Under the pieces are notes generated by a model. It was not told the origin of the DNA. It ran no database searches and saw nothing but the letters and a program-made list of their open reading frames with translations. Of a DNA stretch of 64,000 bases, positions 10,036-19,095 are shown in pieces (position 1 is the first letter of the stretch; each line of letters opens with the position of its first letter). The stretch lies in assembly GCF_003860405.1 (NCBI RefSeq), contig NZ_CP034170.1, positions 2,046,001 to 2,110,000 on the forward strand, given 5' to 3'. This DNA is from Nakamurella antarctica. Lineage in GTDB: Bacteria > Actinomycetota > Actinomycetes > Mycobacteriales > Nakamurellaceae. A program made the position numbers and the translations under genes.

Positions 10036-10101
10036 TTCCCGGCTGCACTAGTTCCCGGCTGCACTAGTTCCCGGCGGCGCTAGCGCCCGGCGGCGCTCAG
10101 A
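10022..10101. repeat. Five tandem copies of a 16-bp unit including a stop codon
   Basis: Units of the form CCCGGCGGCGCTAGTT start at 10022, 10038, 10054, 10070 and 10086. The second and third units are identical and the others differ at a few positions. The first unit encodes the end of the DUF4191 protein (Arg-Arg-Arg-stop), so the array looks like a duplication of the gene's own 3' end. Likely a variable-number locus. Confidence 0.85.
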
Positions 10102-10119
10102 GCATATGTACTGAACGAC

Positions 10120-10186
10120 CATCGTTGGTGCAGGAGAGCGCAAAACCGGCAGGTTTGCCGCTTCTTCTTGCCCTGCACCGATGATG
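10120..10186. terminator. Imperfect stem-loop between convergent genes
   Basis: 15-base arms at 10120-10134 and 10172-10186 match at 13 of 15 positions, with an inner hairpin (GCAAAACC/GGTTTGC) in the loop. It sits between the 3' ends of DUF4191 (+) and the RDD gene (-), where a bidirectional terminator is expected. No clear T-run. Confidence 0.4.
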
Positions 10187-10216
10187 CGTCGGCAGGCGCG
10201 GCAGGATAGCTGGCGC

Positions 10217-10642
10217 CTACCTGGTTTTGACCACGACAGTGTGACAAAGCTTGTCGAGAAGGCTGCGGCCGTCGCGATCGCGCAAGAGCGCTGGCACCAC
10301 GAGCCCGACCAAAATGGTGCGCGGCACCGCCCACAGACCGATCAGAAATCGTTGTCCAGGTCGGCCGAACGTCGCGACCCGAATGCCGAAGACAAAATGC
10401 CCCGGTGTTTGGCCAATCACTCCCACACACACGATTGTCACGACGCCCCACGCCAGCAGGCTCCAGTTCTTTGGCGCTTCCGGCGCTGTGAAAAGCCAGG
10501 ACACGCCAGCCGCGATGGCGATATCAACGAGGAAGCCGCCCACTCGTTGCCCGAGCGAAGCCACCGCCCCGGCCCCTTCGGCGGGTGCACCAAAACTGAT
10601 CCCCGGCCATTGGGGCCCGCCTGAATCAGCCACGACGCTCAC
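10217..10642 (-). CDS. RDD family membrane protein
   Basis: Small integral membrane protein (141 residues) of the RDD family, which commonly lies beside glnA in actinobacteria; function not established. The family's first conserved Arg lies in GQRVGGFLVDIAIA. Two to three hydrophobic segments follow (about 36-50, 60-78 and 100-118), then the loop GQTPGHFVFGIRV and a C-terminal DRDGRSLLDKL block, matching the family layout. GTG start at 10642; the RBS is weak and the N-terminus is uncertain by some residues. Encoded opposite to its neighbours. Confidence 0.82.
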   Translation of the reverse strand: MSVVADSGGPQWPGISFGAPAEGAGAVASLGQRVGGFLVDIAIAAGVSWLFTAPEAPKNWSLLAWGVVTIVCVGVIGQTPGHFVFGIRVATFGRPGQRFLIGLWAVPRTILVGLVVPALLRDRDGRSLLDKLCHTVVVKTR

Positions 10643-10946
10643 CGAACCAGGAAATAGGAGCGCCGCACTGATGGTGCGGGAACACTAGAGAATCGGCGCG
10701 GCCGAGAGCGAGCGGGAGCTGAGCAAACATAAGTCCAGCTTAATGACCGCTGGGGGCGCGCAGATTGCGAGATACGTGGCGCCGGGCAATCAGCGTTCAA
10801 TGCCCGATTCAATACCCGACGTCCGCGGCGAACCCGTCCAGTTAACAACCGTGAAATGATACGGAGACGAGCCAGCAACACCTCGCGCATACGTTGCGGT
10901 GGTTCGATCACACATCAGGATTGCATAATCGACAAGGAGCGTGTGC
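10643..10946. promoter_or_regulatory. Divergent RDD/glnA intergenic region
   Basis: 304 bases without a gene. It should hold promoters for both the RDD gene and glnA. A possible GlnR half-site is annotated separately. A CATAAT at 10924-10929 is too close to the glnA RBS to be a convincing -10. No other gene or RNA is visible. Confidence 0.6.
10841..10857 (+). promoter_or_regulatory. Candidate GlnR-type half-site before glnA
   Basis: GTTAAC, six bases, then GAAAT, resembling the AC-n6-GAAAc half-site bound by actinobacterial GlnR. It lies about 90 bases upstream of the glnA start. Only one half-site is good, so this is tentative. Confidence 0.33.
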
Positions 10947-12365
10947 GTGTTCTCCACACCCGAAGAGCTAGTTACCTACCTCGCAGAGCACAAAATCGAA
11001 GTTCTGGACATTCGATTCTGCGACCTTCCCGGCGTCATGAACCACTTGACAGTGCCCGCGTCGACGGTGACGGTTGAGTCGCTCGCGGCCGGGATGGCCT
11101 TCGACGGCTCCTCGATCCGCGGTTTCCAATCGATCCACGAATCTGACATGACGCTTCTACCTGACGTCACCACAGCGCGGATTGATCCCTTCCGCAAGCG
11201 CAGCACCATGCTGCTGAACTTCTTCGTGCACGACCCGCTGACGCTCCAGCCCTACTCGCGCGACCCCCGCAACGTGGCCCGCAAAGCTGAGGAATACCTG
11301 GCGTCAACAGGATTTGCTGACACGTGCTTCTTCGGTGCCGAAGCTGAGTTCTATGTCTTCAACAACGTCCGCTTCGAAACCAAAATGAACGGGTCGTTCT
11401 ACGAGGTCGACTCCGACGAGGGATGGTGGAACACCGGGCGCCAGGAAGAGGGCGGCAACCTCGGCTACAAAACTCGGGTCAAGGGTGGGTACTTTCCAGT
11501 TCCGCCGTACGACCACCAAGCGGACCTTCGCGAAGATATGGTCGCGAACCTCACTGCGACGGGCTTCGACGTTGAGCGTGGACACCACGAGGTCGGCGGC
11601 GGCCAAGCGGAAATCAACTACAAGTTCAACACTTTGCTGGCCTCGGCTGACGAGGTCATGCTTTTCAAGTACGTCATCAAGAACACCGCCTGGGAACAGG
11701 GCAAATCTGTGACCTTCATGCCAAAGCCGCTCTTTGGCGATAATGGCTCCGGCATGCATGCCCACCAGTCGTTATGGAAGGACGGCAAACCGCTGTTCTA
11801 CGACGAGACCGGATACGGCGGCCTTTCAGATCTGGCGCGCTACTACATCGGTGGATTGCTCCACCACGCGCCGTCGCTTCTCGCCTTCACCAACCCCACG
11901 GTCAACTCCTATCACCGCCTGGTGCCCGGTTACGAAGCGCCGGTCAACTTGGTGTACTCCGCGCGCAACCGTTCCGCGTGTATTCGCATCCCGCTAACTG
12001 GAACCAATGCCAAGGCCAAGCGCCTCGAATTCCGTTGCCCCGACCCTTCGGCCAACCCGTATTTGGCCTTCGCCGCCATGATGATGGCCGGCCTCGACGG
12101 CATCAAGAACAAGATCGAACCGCCAGCGCCAGTGGATAAGGACCTGTACGAGCTGCCACCGGAGGAAGCTGCAGACATTGCGCAGGTGCCGTCCTCGCTG
12201 GACGAGGTGATCAACAACCTCGAGGCTGACCACGACTACCTGCTTGAAGGCGGCGTATTCACTTCGGATCTCATCGAGACGTGGATTCGGATCAAGCGCG
12301 AAGAAATAGACGCTATCCGGTTACGTCCACACCCGCACGAGTTCGCAATGTACTACGACATCTAA
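10947..12365 (+). CDS. glnA: Glutamine synthetase type I (GlnA1)
   Basis: Dodecameric ATP-dependent ligase making glutamine from glutamate and ammonium. The whole protein (472 residues) matches actinobacterial GlnA1: FDGSSIRGF near the N-terminus, [15 protein letters not shown], and NRSACIRIP. The adenylylation tyrosine is present as Y401 in DLYELPPEE, so GlnE control is likely. RBS AAGGAG at 10934-10939 sits 7 bases before GTG 10947; a GTG two codons upstream is only one base from the RBS and is rejected. A strong hairpin terminator follows. Confidence 0.97.
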   Translation: MFSTPEELVTYLAEHKIEVLDIRFCDLPGVMNHLTVPASTVTVESLAAGMAFDGSSIRGFQSIHESDMTLLPDVTTARIDPFRKRSTMLLNFFVHDPLTLQPYSRDPRNVARKAEEYLASTGFADTCFFGAEAEFYVFNNVRFETKMNGSFYEVDSDEGWWNTGRQEEGGNLGYKTRVKGGYFPVPPYDHQADLREDMVANLTATGFDVERGHHEVGGGQAEINYKFNTLLASADEVMLFKYVIKNTAWEQGKSVTFMPKPLFGDNGSGMHAHQSLWKDGKPLFYDETGYGGLSDLARYYIGGLLHHAPSLLAFTNPTVNSYHRLVPGYEAPVNLVYSARNRSACIRIPLTGTNAKAKRLEFRCPDPSANPYLAFAAMMMAGLDGIKNKIEPPAPVDKDLYELPPEEAADIAQVPSSLDEVINNLEADHDYLLEGGVFTSDLIETWIRIKREEIDAIRLRPHPHEFAMYYDI

Positions 12366-12423
12366 AAACCCACACGACATTTAAGACCTAACAAGACATC
12401 TCACCCCTTACCACGGCATCCTG

Positions 12424-12464
12424 CGCCGGCGTCATCGGTCAACACCGATGACGCCGGCGTTTCT
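12424..12464 (+). terminator. Rho-independent terminator of glnA
   Basis: Perfect 16-bp inverted repeat (12424-12439 with 12444-12459), loop CAAC, followed by TTTCT. It lies about 60 bases after the glnA stop. Confidence 0.85.
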
Positions 12465-12570
12465 ATTCCGCGAGCTGCCCCCGACCCCGCTAGCCACACC
12501 ACAGCGACGGCTCGAAGGGGCCCGTCATACTGTTGATGCGATTACATCCACACACATTCGGGAGTCTGGA

Positions 12571-12867
12571 ATGACCGTTTTTGCCGTGCAGTACTTCTAC
12601 AACGATAAATCTGCCGCACGCGATACGCACCGGCCTGCCCACCGCGCCTACCTCAAGAACTACCTCACGTCCGGGGCGCTGCTTGCTTCCGGCCCATACA
12701 CCGACGACGCCCGAGACGGCGCCCTCCTGATATTTTCGGTGCCAACACCGACCGACCTGCACGAGATTCTCGAATCCGATCCGTTCAGCATCGAATCTCT
12801 TATCGACCACGTCGACATCCGGGCCTGGAATCCGGTGATGGGCCCGTGGGCAGATAACCCAACCTGA
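12571..12867 (+). CDS. YciI family protein
   Basis: 98-residue member of the YciI-like family (ferredoxin-like fold, dimeric). A conserved His in the THRPAHRAYLK block and the GALLASGPY and DPF motifs fit. The biochemical role is unknown for most members. The open frame extends to 12448 through the glnA terminator, but ATG 12571 with a GGAG just upstream starts at the family N-terminus and is preferred. It ends 13 bases from the smc stop (convergent). Confidence 0.85.
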   Translation: MTVFAVQYFYNDKSAARDTHRPAHRAYLKNYLTSGALLASGPYTDDARDGALLIFSVPTPTDLHEILESDPFSIESLIDHVDIRAWNPVMGPWADNPT

Positions 12868-12880
12868 GACCCATCGCGCC

Positions 12881-15800
12881 TCACACCTGGAGTTGGACGG
12901 CAGCTTCCGCGTCGCGCCCGCGAATGCGCTGCGAGATCACTTGCGTGATCCCGTCCCCGCGCATGGACACTCCGTACAACGCATCAGCCGATTCCATCGT
13001 GAACTTCTGGTGGGTAATGATGATCAACTGGCTGGAGTCCCGCAGTTCGGTCAGCAGTCCAACCAGCCTGTTGAGGTTGGTTTCGTCCAATGCTGCCTCT
13101 ACCTCATCCATGATGTAGAACGGGCTGGGTCGGGCCCGAAAGATGGCGACCAAGATGGCCACGGCGGTCAGCGACCTCTCGCCCCCGGAGAGCAACGACA
13201 GCCGCTTCACCTTTTTACCCGGCGGTCGAGCGTGCACCTCGATACCGGTGGTGAGCATGTCATCCGGGTTAGTCAGCACCAGTTCGCCCTCCCCACCAGG
13301 GAACAGCGTGGCGAAGACTGTCACAAATTCTCGGGCAACGTCGTGATAGGCGCTGGTAAACACTTCGAGTATTTTTCCGTCGACCTCTCCGACCACGGTG
13401 AGTAGGTCACGGCGCGTGTCTTTGAGGTCTTCCAATTGCGTAGCGAGGAATGCATGCCGCTCCTCAAGTGCAGAAAACTCCTCAAGGGCCAACGGGTTCA
13501 CCTTGCCTAGAAGCGCCAAGTCTCGTTCACCGCGTTTGACGTTGCGCTGCTGCGCCTCTCGCTCATATGCCATCGGTTGTGGCGCGGTGACGGACTCCCC
13601 CGCAGCTCTTGCCGCCTCATATTCAGCCATCTCCGCAGCGCTCGCCGGAACCGGAACATGTGGGCCATATTCTGCGATCAGATCTTCGACCGTAAGAGCG
13701 AATTCATCAGTAATTTTTTCCACGAGTTGTTCAATTCGGACGCTTTGCTGGGCCCTGAGCACCTCGTCGCGGTGCACCTCAGTGGTCAGCTTTTCCCACG
13801 CCGAGCTCAGTTCCATCAACCTGCTTCGAGAACTCTGGGCACGCAGTTCAGCGGCTGCGCGCGCGGCGGTGCTTTCCTCGCGCGCGAGGTGCGCGATGTC
13901 GAGTGAAGCCGAAAGATGTTGCCCCGACTGATCTGCCAGAAAGGCGACCTTATTCGCCACGGCGGCGCTCGCTGCGCGCCGAATCCGTGCGGCTTCGGCG
14001 CGCACCCTGGACTCTCGTTCGGCTTTTGCCTGGCGCCGCAGTCCTTCCGCCGCACCGGTGGTGGCTCTGGCTCGCTCTTCGGCGGTCCGCAAGGTGAGCC
14101 GCCACTCCATTTCGGCTTGCCGCTTGACGGCGACGGCGTCAGCGAGCTCGTCCCTTACTGACGTGTCGATGCTAGCGGGCGTCTCATCGGATTCCGCCGC
14201 ACCAAGTCGAAGCTCCAGCTCTGCCAAAACCTCTTCCTGCGCAACCCTGGAGTGCTCGGCGGTCTCTCGTTGATTCACGAGTCGTTCGGCCTCTGCAGCG
14301 GCGGAGCGAGAGATCTCTGCGAGTCTGCCGAGCTCTTCGCCCACCGCGGACATCTGCGCATCGGATTCGCCCAGAGCTGCTAGCGCCGCCGCTGCGTCTC
14401 GGGCTCGGAGTTCTGCCTCCGCGCGGGCCCCGGAGAGGGCCGCGTCTATCGATGAAATCTTGGCTGTGACATCGGCTAGTTCCGCTGCTGCCGAATCTAA
14501 CGCAGCCTGCAACTCGAGGACGGACTGCTTACCGGCGCTACCGCCCACCGCCCAATCAGATCCCAACAGGTCGCCGTCACGGCTGACCGCGCGAACTTCG
14601 GGCAGCTGCTCCACTAACTTTTGGGCCGAGGCCACATCCGCGGTGACGGCCACCCTGTCAAGTGCTTTGGTTAGCGCCGATAGCACTACCTGCGGCGCCT
14701 GAACGAGATCAATGGCCCAGGTCGCGTCGACCGGCAGCTGTGGCCACGTCAATCGATCTACCAGGGGTGGGCCGCCGCCCACCAGTAGGCCCGCACGGCC
14801 ACTCTGCGATTGCCGCAGCAGCGCCAACGCAGCTGCTGCTTCAGCCACACCCACCACGGCTACGGCATCAGATATCGCGCCCAATGCGGAGGCGAGGGCG
14901 GCCTCGGCCCCAGCGGAGACCGTGAGCACTGTAGCCACCGAACCTAAAAGGCCGGGCATACGAGAGCTTTGCGCTAGCAATACGGCGCTGCCGTCGCGCC
15001 TGTTAAGACCCAGCGCGAGTGCGTCGACCCGAGCTTGGAGTGCGGCTTGCCGAGCTCGACTCTCCCGCCCAGCTTCGGTCAGTTCGGCCACTCGGGCCGC
15101 GGCGGAATCGCTCGCAGCAGCTGCCTCCTCGTGAGCCTCGTCGAGGCCGACCTCGAACTCGCCGAGCTCGCCGACCGATTCTTGAAGAGTTTCAAATTGG
15201 GCGTCGGCTTGATCCGCGCGGGCATGTGCATCGCCGAGGGCAAGTGAAAGCCGGTTTGTCTCCTCGCCAATGGCGGTGAGACGGGATCGCACGCTGCTGG
15301 CCTGCCCGGTAAGTTTGGCCAGCCCCTCACGCCGATCAGCTATCGCAGCAGTGGCGGCCAGCAACTCGCGTTCCGCGGCTTTGTGCATCGCTTCCGTTTC
15401 GGACCGTTCCGAAACGGCCTCAGCCAATTCGGCACGGGCGTTTTCCACCGCTTCCTCTTTCTCCTCCTGTTCTATCTCAGCGGCTTCAGCAGCAGCGTCC
15501 AGGTCCTCGGGATCCCTGCCCGACCTAGGCACTTCCCCGCCCTGGGCGGTGAGGCTGCGAGCACGTTCCTGCGCCAGATTCAGCGTGCTGCGCAGCCTTT
15601 CAGCCAGGGCTGAAAGCGCGAACCAGGTGTCTTGGGCCTCCTGCATCGCGGGGGCTGCCGCCGACAGTTCACGCTGGGCGGTTGCCTCAGCATTCGTCGC
15701 AGCTTCAAGTTCGGCGGCGATGCGGTTGCGGTGCTCCTTCGCTTGCTGCTCGTCGGCCGTCTCCTTCTCCACCTGGGTCTGCAGGGTCACCAGATCATCG

Positions 15801-16492
15801 GCAAGCAGGCGAAGACGTGCCTCCCGCAGCTCCGATTGCACCGTTACGGCTCGGCGAGCCACCTCTGCTTGCTTCCCCAACGGCTTGAGCTGCCGGCGCA
15901 GTTCGGAGGTCAAATCCCCGAGCCGGGTGAGGTTGGCCTGCATCGCGTCGAGTTTGCGCAGCGCCTTTTCTTTTCGTTTGCGGTGCTTGAGAACGCCAGC
16001 GGCCTCTTCGATGAAGGCACGCCGGTCCTCGGGGCGTGCCGAGAGCACAGCATCGAGCTGACCTTGACCAACAATGACGTGCATCTCGCGGCCAATGCCC
16101 GAGTCCGAAAGCAACTCCTGGATGTCGAGCAGCCTGCAAGTAGATCCGTTGAGTTCGTATTCGCTCGCACCGCCCGCGAACATTCGCCGGGTGATTGCTA
16201 CTTCGTTGTAGTCGATTGGCAGCGCGCCGTCGGCGTTGTTAATGGTGAGGGTGACTTCCGCTCGCCCAAGGGGCGGACGACTAGCCGTGCCAGCAAAGAT
16301 GACGTCTTCCATCTTGCCGCCCCGAAGCGCCTTGGCACCTTGTTCACCCAGCACCCACGCGATGGCGTCGACGACGTTGGATTTGCCTGATCCGTTGGGA
16401 CCGACGACAGCGGTGATGCCCGGCTCAAAATTGAGCGTGGTGGCCGAAGCGAAGGACTTGAAACCCTTGAGAGTCAGACTCTTCAAATACAC
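12881..16492 (-). CDS. smc: Chromosome segregation ATPase SMC
   Basis: Condensin core protein (1203 residues) that loops and organises the chromosome with ScpA/ScpB (not in the window). Walker A GPNGSGKSN is near residues 32-40; long coiled coils flank a hinge (about 510-660), and the C-terminal head has LSGGERSL and Walker B FYIMDEVEAALD. The open frame begins 13 codons earlier, but GTG 16492 gives the family N-terminus (YLKSLTLKGFKSFA). In mycobacteria acyP directly precedes smc; here a ThrE-type exporter and a small membrane gene lie between them on the other strand. Confidence 0.96.
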   Translation of the reverse strand: MYLKSLTLKGFKSFASATTLNFEPGITAVVGPNGSGKSNVVDAIAWVLGEQGAKALRGGKMEDVIFAGTASRPPLGRAEVTLTINNADGALPIDYNEVAITRRMFAGGASEYELNGSTCRLLDIQELLSDSGIGREMHVIVGQGQLDAVLSARPEDRRAFIEEAAGVLKHRKRKEKALRKLDAMQANLTRLGDLTSELRRQLKPLGKQAEVARRAVTVQSELREARLRLLADDLVTLQTQVEKETADEQQAKEHRNRIAAELEAATNAEATAQRELSAAAPAMQEAQDTWFALSALAERLRSTLNLAQERARSLTAQGGEVPRSGRDPEDLDAAAEAAEIEQEEKEEAVENARAELAEAVSERSETEAMHKAAERELLAATAAIADRREGLAKLTGQASSVRSRLTAIGEETNRLSLALGDAHARADQADAQFETLQESVGELGEFEVGLDEAHEEAAAASDSAAARVAELTEAGRESRARQAALQARVDALALGLNRRDGSAVLLAQSSRMPGLLGSVATVLTVSAGAEAALASALGAISDAVAVVGVAEAAAALALLRQSQSGRAGLLVGGGPPLVDRLTWPQLPVDATWAIDLVQAPQVVLSALTKALDRVAVTADVASAQKLVEQLPEVRAVSRDGDLLGSDWAVGGSAGKQSVLELQAALDSAAAELADVTAKISSIDAALSGARAEAELRARDAAAALAALGESDAQMSAVGEELGRLAEISRSAAAEAERLVNQRETAEHSRVAQEEVLAELELRLGAAESDETPASIDTSVRDELADAVAVKRQAEMEWRLTLRTAEERARATTGAAEGLRRQAKAERESRVRAEAARIRRAASAAVANKVAFLADQSGQHLSASLDIAHLAREESTAARAAAELRAQSSRSRLMELSSAWEKLTTEVHRDEVLRAQQSVRIEQLVEKITDEFALTVEDLIAEYGPHVPVPASAAEMAEYEAARAAGESVTAPQPMAYEREAQQRNVKRGERDLALLGKVNPLALEEFSALEERHAFLATQLEDLKDTRRDLLTVVGEVDGKILEVFTSAYHDVAREFVTVFATLFPGGEGELVLTNPDDMLTTGIEVHARPPGKKVKRLSLLSGGERSLTAVAILVAIFRARPSPFYIMDEVEAALDETNLNRLVGLLTELRDSSQLIIITHQKFTMESADALYGVSMRGDGITQVISQRIRGRDAEAAVQLQV

Positions 16493-16625
16493 AGCTGAGT
16501 CCACTCGCCTTCTGATTGGGTCAGGCCGCATCGCGATGCGTCGTTGAGGAGATTACCCCGTTCCACCGTGCCGTTGGGGTAGGAGCGGCACCGGAAACCG
16601 CGGCTGCTGCACTACCGTAGCGAGC

Positions 16626-18212
16626 GTGTCTAGGACAGAAGCAACCGCAGACGATCCGAAGTCGCATTCCGCACGCACACCATCGCTGCGGCGGCGCGCC
16701 GGAAACGCTGACGCCAGGGCGCGCCGGGCGATTAAATCTACTTCCGGGAAAACTGCCGCGTCGGTCGCGCTCCCAGCGCGTAACACTCTGACCAGCGCTG
16801 TTAAGAAGACTGATCTGCATCAAGCAACGCGTGCCCAGACGTTACGGGACAGAGCCCGGCGGGTCGTCGCCGACTTGGAGCCGCCGGTCGAGCTGTCACC
16901 GGCGGTCAGGCAGAGCGGGCTCAGCCTCGAGACCGAGAAGGACGTCCTCGATCTCGCCCTGCGCATTGGCGAGTCGATGGTCTCCACCGGGGCATCCGTT
17001 GCCTCCAGCACCACGGCCATGCTACGCGTGGGCAGGGCCTACGGTGTGACCAGTCTCTTCGTGGACATCACTTTCACCTCGATCTCAGCCACGATAGAGC
17101 GGGAGGACGCACCCATCACACGCATTCGCGTTGTAGCTTTACGCTCCCCCGACTACAGCCGCCTCGCCGCCTTGGGCAAGCTGGTGAGTGATGCTGGCGT
17201 CCTTCCGTTGCCCAACGCGCTTGCGCGTTTGGACTCGATCCTGGCGCAGTCGCATCCGTACCGCCGCGGGGTGGTGACTATCGCGCTCGGCGCCATGGCG
17301 GCGGGCGTCGCGATCCTGGTTGGGGGTGGTATTTTCGCGGCGTTAGTGGCGTTCGGCACCACCGTCATGATCGATCGGACCCTGCGTTGGATGCGAAACC
17401 GCGGACTGCCCTACCTCTTCCAGCAGGCTTTGGGCGCAGCTATCGCCACCGGGGTTGCGCTGGTGCTGATCCGCGGAAAGGAGTACTTCAGCTGGGGTCA
17501 ACTGGTTCCGCCCTCGGTGGTGGTGGCCTCCGGCATTGTGGTTCTGCTCGCCGGGTTGAGCACGGTCGGCGCCGCAGAGGACGCGATCGCGGGGTTTCCG
17601 CTGACGGCGGCAGCACGCACTTTCGAGGTCGTGTTGTACACCGCAGGGATCGTTATCGGTGTCGGCATTGTGCTTGATTTTGGTGGCCGCATTGGGATTC
17701 CGCTCAACATCATCGTGCTAGGGACACCGGAACCACCCTGGTTTCTTCAGATGGTCGCGGGTGCCGTGATCTCCGCGGGCTGGGCGGTCGCGTCGTATTC
17801 CCTACCCCGGACCATTCTGGTAGCCACGGGGGTCGGCGCACTGGCTGCGGGAGCCGCAAAGCTCATGCTCTCCTTAGGTTTTGGAGGTATTACCTCTTCG
17901 TTCATCGCCGCACTTTTCGTCGGGTTTCTCGCGTACGCTCTCAGCGAGAAGCTAGGTGTTCTGCCAGTTGTCGTGACGATCTGCGGGATCACCCCGCTGC
18001 TACCGGGTCTCGCGATCTATCGAGCGATGTTCACCGCGGTGGAGTCGAACAATGTGCTCGAGGGCGCCAGTTTGCTCGTCGGCGCAGCTGGGATCGGGTT
18101 GGCGCTCGCTGCCGGTGTCACGCTGGGTCAGTTCCTTGCCGCCCCCATCGAAGGAGAAATGGGTCGCTGGCAGCGCCGCATTTCCAGGAGGGGCAGGGGC
18201 AGCCGCGCCTAA
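16626..18212 (+). CDS. ThrE-type threonine/serine exporter
   Basis: Integral membrane protein (528 residues) of the ThrE family. A long basic N-terminal tail (about 90 residues) precedes the ThrE N-domain (LALRIGESMVSTGASV and a Thr/Ser-rich catalytic-like region) and about ten hydrophobic segments from residue 215, covering the DUF1212-like and DUF3815-like halves fused in one chain, as in Corynebacterium ThrE. GTG start at 16626 with no good RBS; the start could be further downstream within the basic tail. Divergent from smc, apparently with the next small membrane gene. Predicted role: proton-driven export of threonine or serine. Confidence 0.85.
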   Translation: MSRTEATADDPKSHSARTPSLRRRAGNADARARRAIKSTSGKTAASVALPARNTLTSAVKKTDLHQATRAQTLRDRARRVVADLEPPVELSPAVRQSGLSLETEKDVLDLALRIGESMVSTGASVASSTTAMLRVGRAYGVTSLFVDITFTSISATIEREDAPITRIRVVALRSPDYSRLAALGKLVSDAGVLPLPNALARLDSILAQSHPYRRGVVTIALGAMAAGVAILVGGGIFAALVAFGTTVMIDRTLRWMRNRGLPYLFQQALGAAIATGVALVLIRGKEYFSWGQLVPPSVVVASGIVVLLAGLSTVGAAEDAIAGFPLTAAARTFEVVLYTAGIVIGVGIVLDFGGRIGIPLNIIVLGTPEPPWFLQMVAGAVISAGWAVASYSLPRTILVATGVGALAAGAAKLMLSLGFGGITSSFIAALFVGFLAYALSEKLGVLPVVVTICGITPLLPGLAIYRAMFTAVESNNVLEGASLLVGAAGIGLALAAGVTLGQFLAAPIEGEMGRWQRRISRRGRGSRA

Positions 18213-18281
18213 GGGTGGCTCACTTCTCGAAGACTGACCGGCGTAGGTTCAGATGACGACGAAGACCGGAAAGGAAATCAG

Positions 18282-18743
18282 ATGACGATTCCCGCACGAG
18301 TCCCTGAGTCCCGCTCGCACACCTCGACTACGTTCCGACACCGAGTTCTGACCGCTGGCATCTACGTAATTTTCATCGTCCAACTGCTGTTTCTGATCGC
18401 CCATATCGCACGGTTTTATTACACGGACATTCCGGCGGCCTCTGCCATTGACAACTGGCCGAGCGGCCTCATCTTCGGTGCGCTCGTCCTTGCTTGGGCT
18501 GCTTCCATGACATCCCTGGTGGTTACAGGTAGCGCTGCTTGGGTCTGCCTCACCGCAGTCCTCACGAGTATCGTTGCCACTTCAGTCAATGCAGGTGGGG
18601 GAACTATGGACGAATCTGGACGGGTGACTACATGGAGCACCGGCGATCCGCGGCTCGTCGGCGCGATCGGTGTGTGCGCTGTAGTTCTGTTAGTGCTTGG
18701 CTGGCTTCGACGTCAGCATGGTCTCCAGTCCGCCGCAAACTAG
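18282..18743 (+). CDS. Four-helix membrane protein, unassigned
   Basis: 153 residues with four hydrophobic segments (about 25-43, 63-80, 83-103 and 126-143); no family recognised. An RBS (AAGGAAA) lies 5-6 bases before ATG 18282. It follows the ThrE-type exporter by 69 bases on the same strand and may share its transcript. A polar loop (about 104-125) contains a Gly/Ser/Thr-rich stretch. It converges on acyP. Confidence 0.7.
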   Translation: MTIPARVPESRSHTSTTFRHRVLTAGIYVIFIVQLLFLIAHIARFYYTDIPAASAIDNWPSGLIFGALVLAWAASMTSLVVTGSAAWVCLTAVLTSIVATSVNAGGGTMDESGRVTTWSTGDPRLVGAIGVCAVVLLVLGWLRRQHGLQSAAN

Positions 18744-18777
18744 CTGGCACGTCCGCGCTCCGAATCAGCGCATGAGG

Positions 18778-19095
18778 TCAGCGCTCCACGAATCCGGTGA
18801 TCGGTCCCTTGGGAACACCCACCAACTCCACCACTACGTCGACTCGTCCAGGGGTGTCGCCGTTGCGCAGCAGCGCCAGCAGACCCCGACACACCACTTC
18901 CGGTCCCTGTGCCACCACCTCCACCCGACCGTCCGACAGGTTGCGGGCGGAGCCGACAAGGTGCAGTTCCAGCGCCCGCGCCCTCGTCCACCATCGGAAA
19001 CCAACACCCTGCACGTGGCCGTGCACCCACATCGTCATCCGGATATCAGGGGGTGAGTCAGACACATCGGAGTCACCGGGACGGGCATTCACCAT
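18778..19095 (-). CDS. acyP: Acylphosphatase
   Basis: Small enzyme (105 residues) hydrolysing acyl phosphates. The signature GHVQGVGFRWW includes the catalytic Arg, and the catalytic Asn is in SARNLSDGRVEV. The family core starts around residue 20 (MTMWVHG), so a start at that internal Met is possible; the longer start at 19095 overlaps the preceding stop by 7 bases and suits coupling. Last gene of the operon running from sepIVA or further upstream. Confidence 0.92.
   Translation of the reverse strand: MVNARPGDSDVSDSPPDIRMTMWVHGHVQGVGFRWWTRARALELHLVGSARNLSDGRVEVVAQGPEVVCRGLLALLRNGDTPGRVDVVVELVGVPKGPITGFVER

Noticed and set aside
12448-12570. Longer N-terminus of the YciI protein
   Set aside because: It would begin inside the glnA terminator stem; ATG 12571 has the RBS and matches the family.
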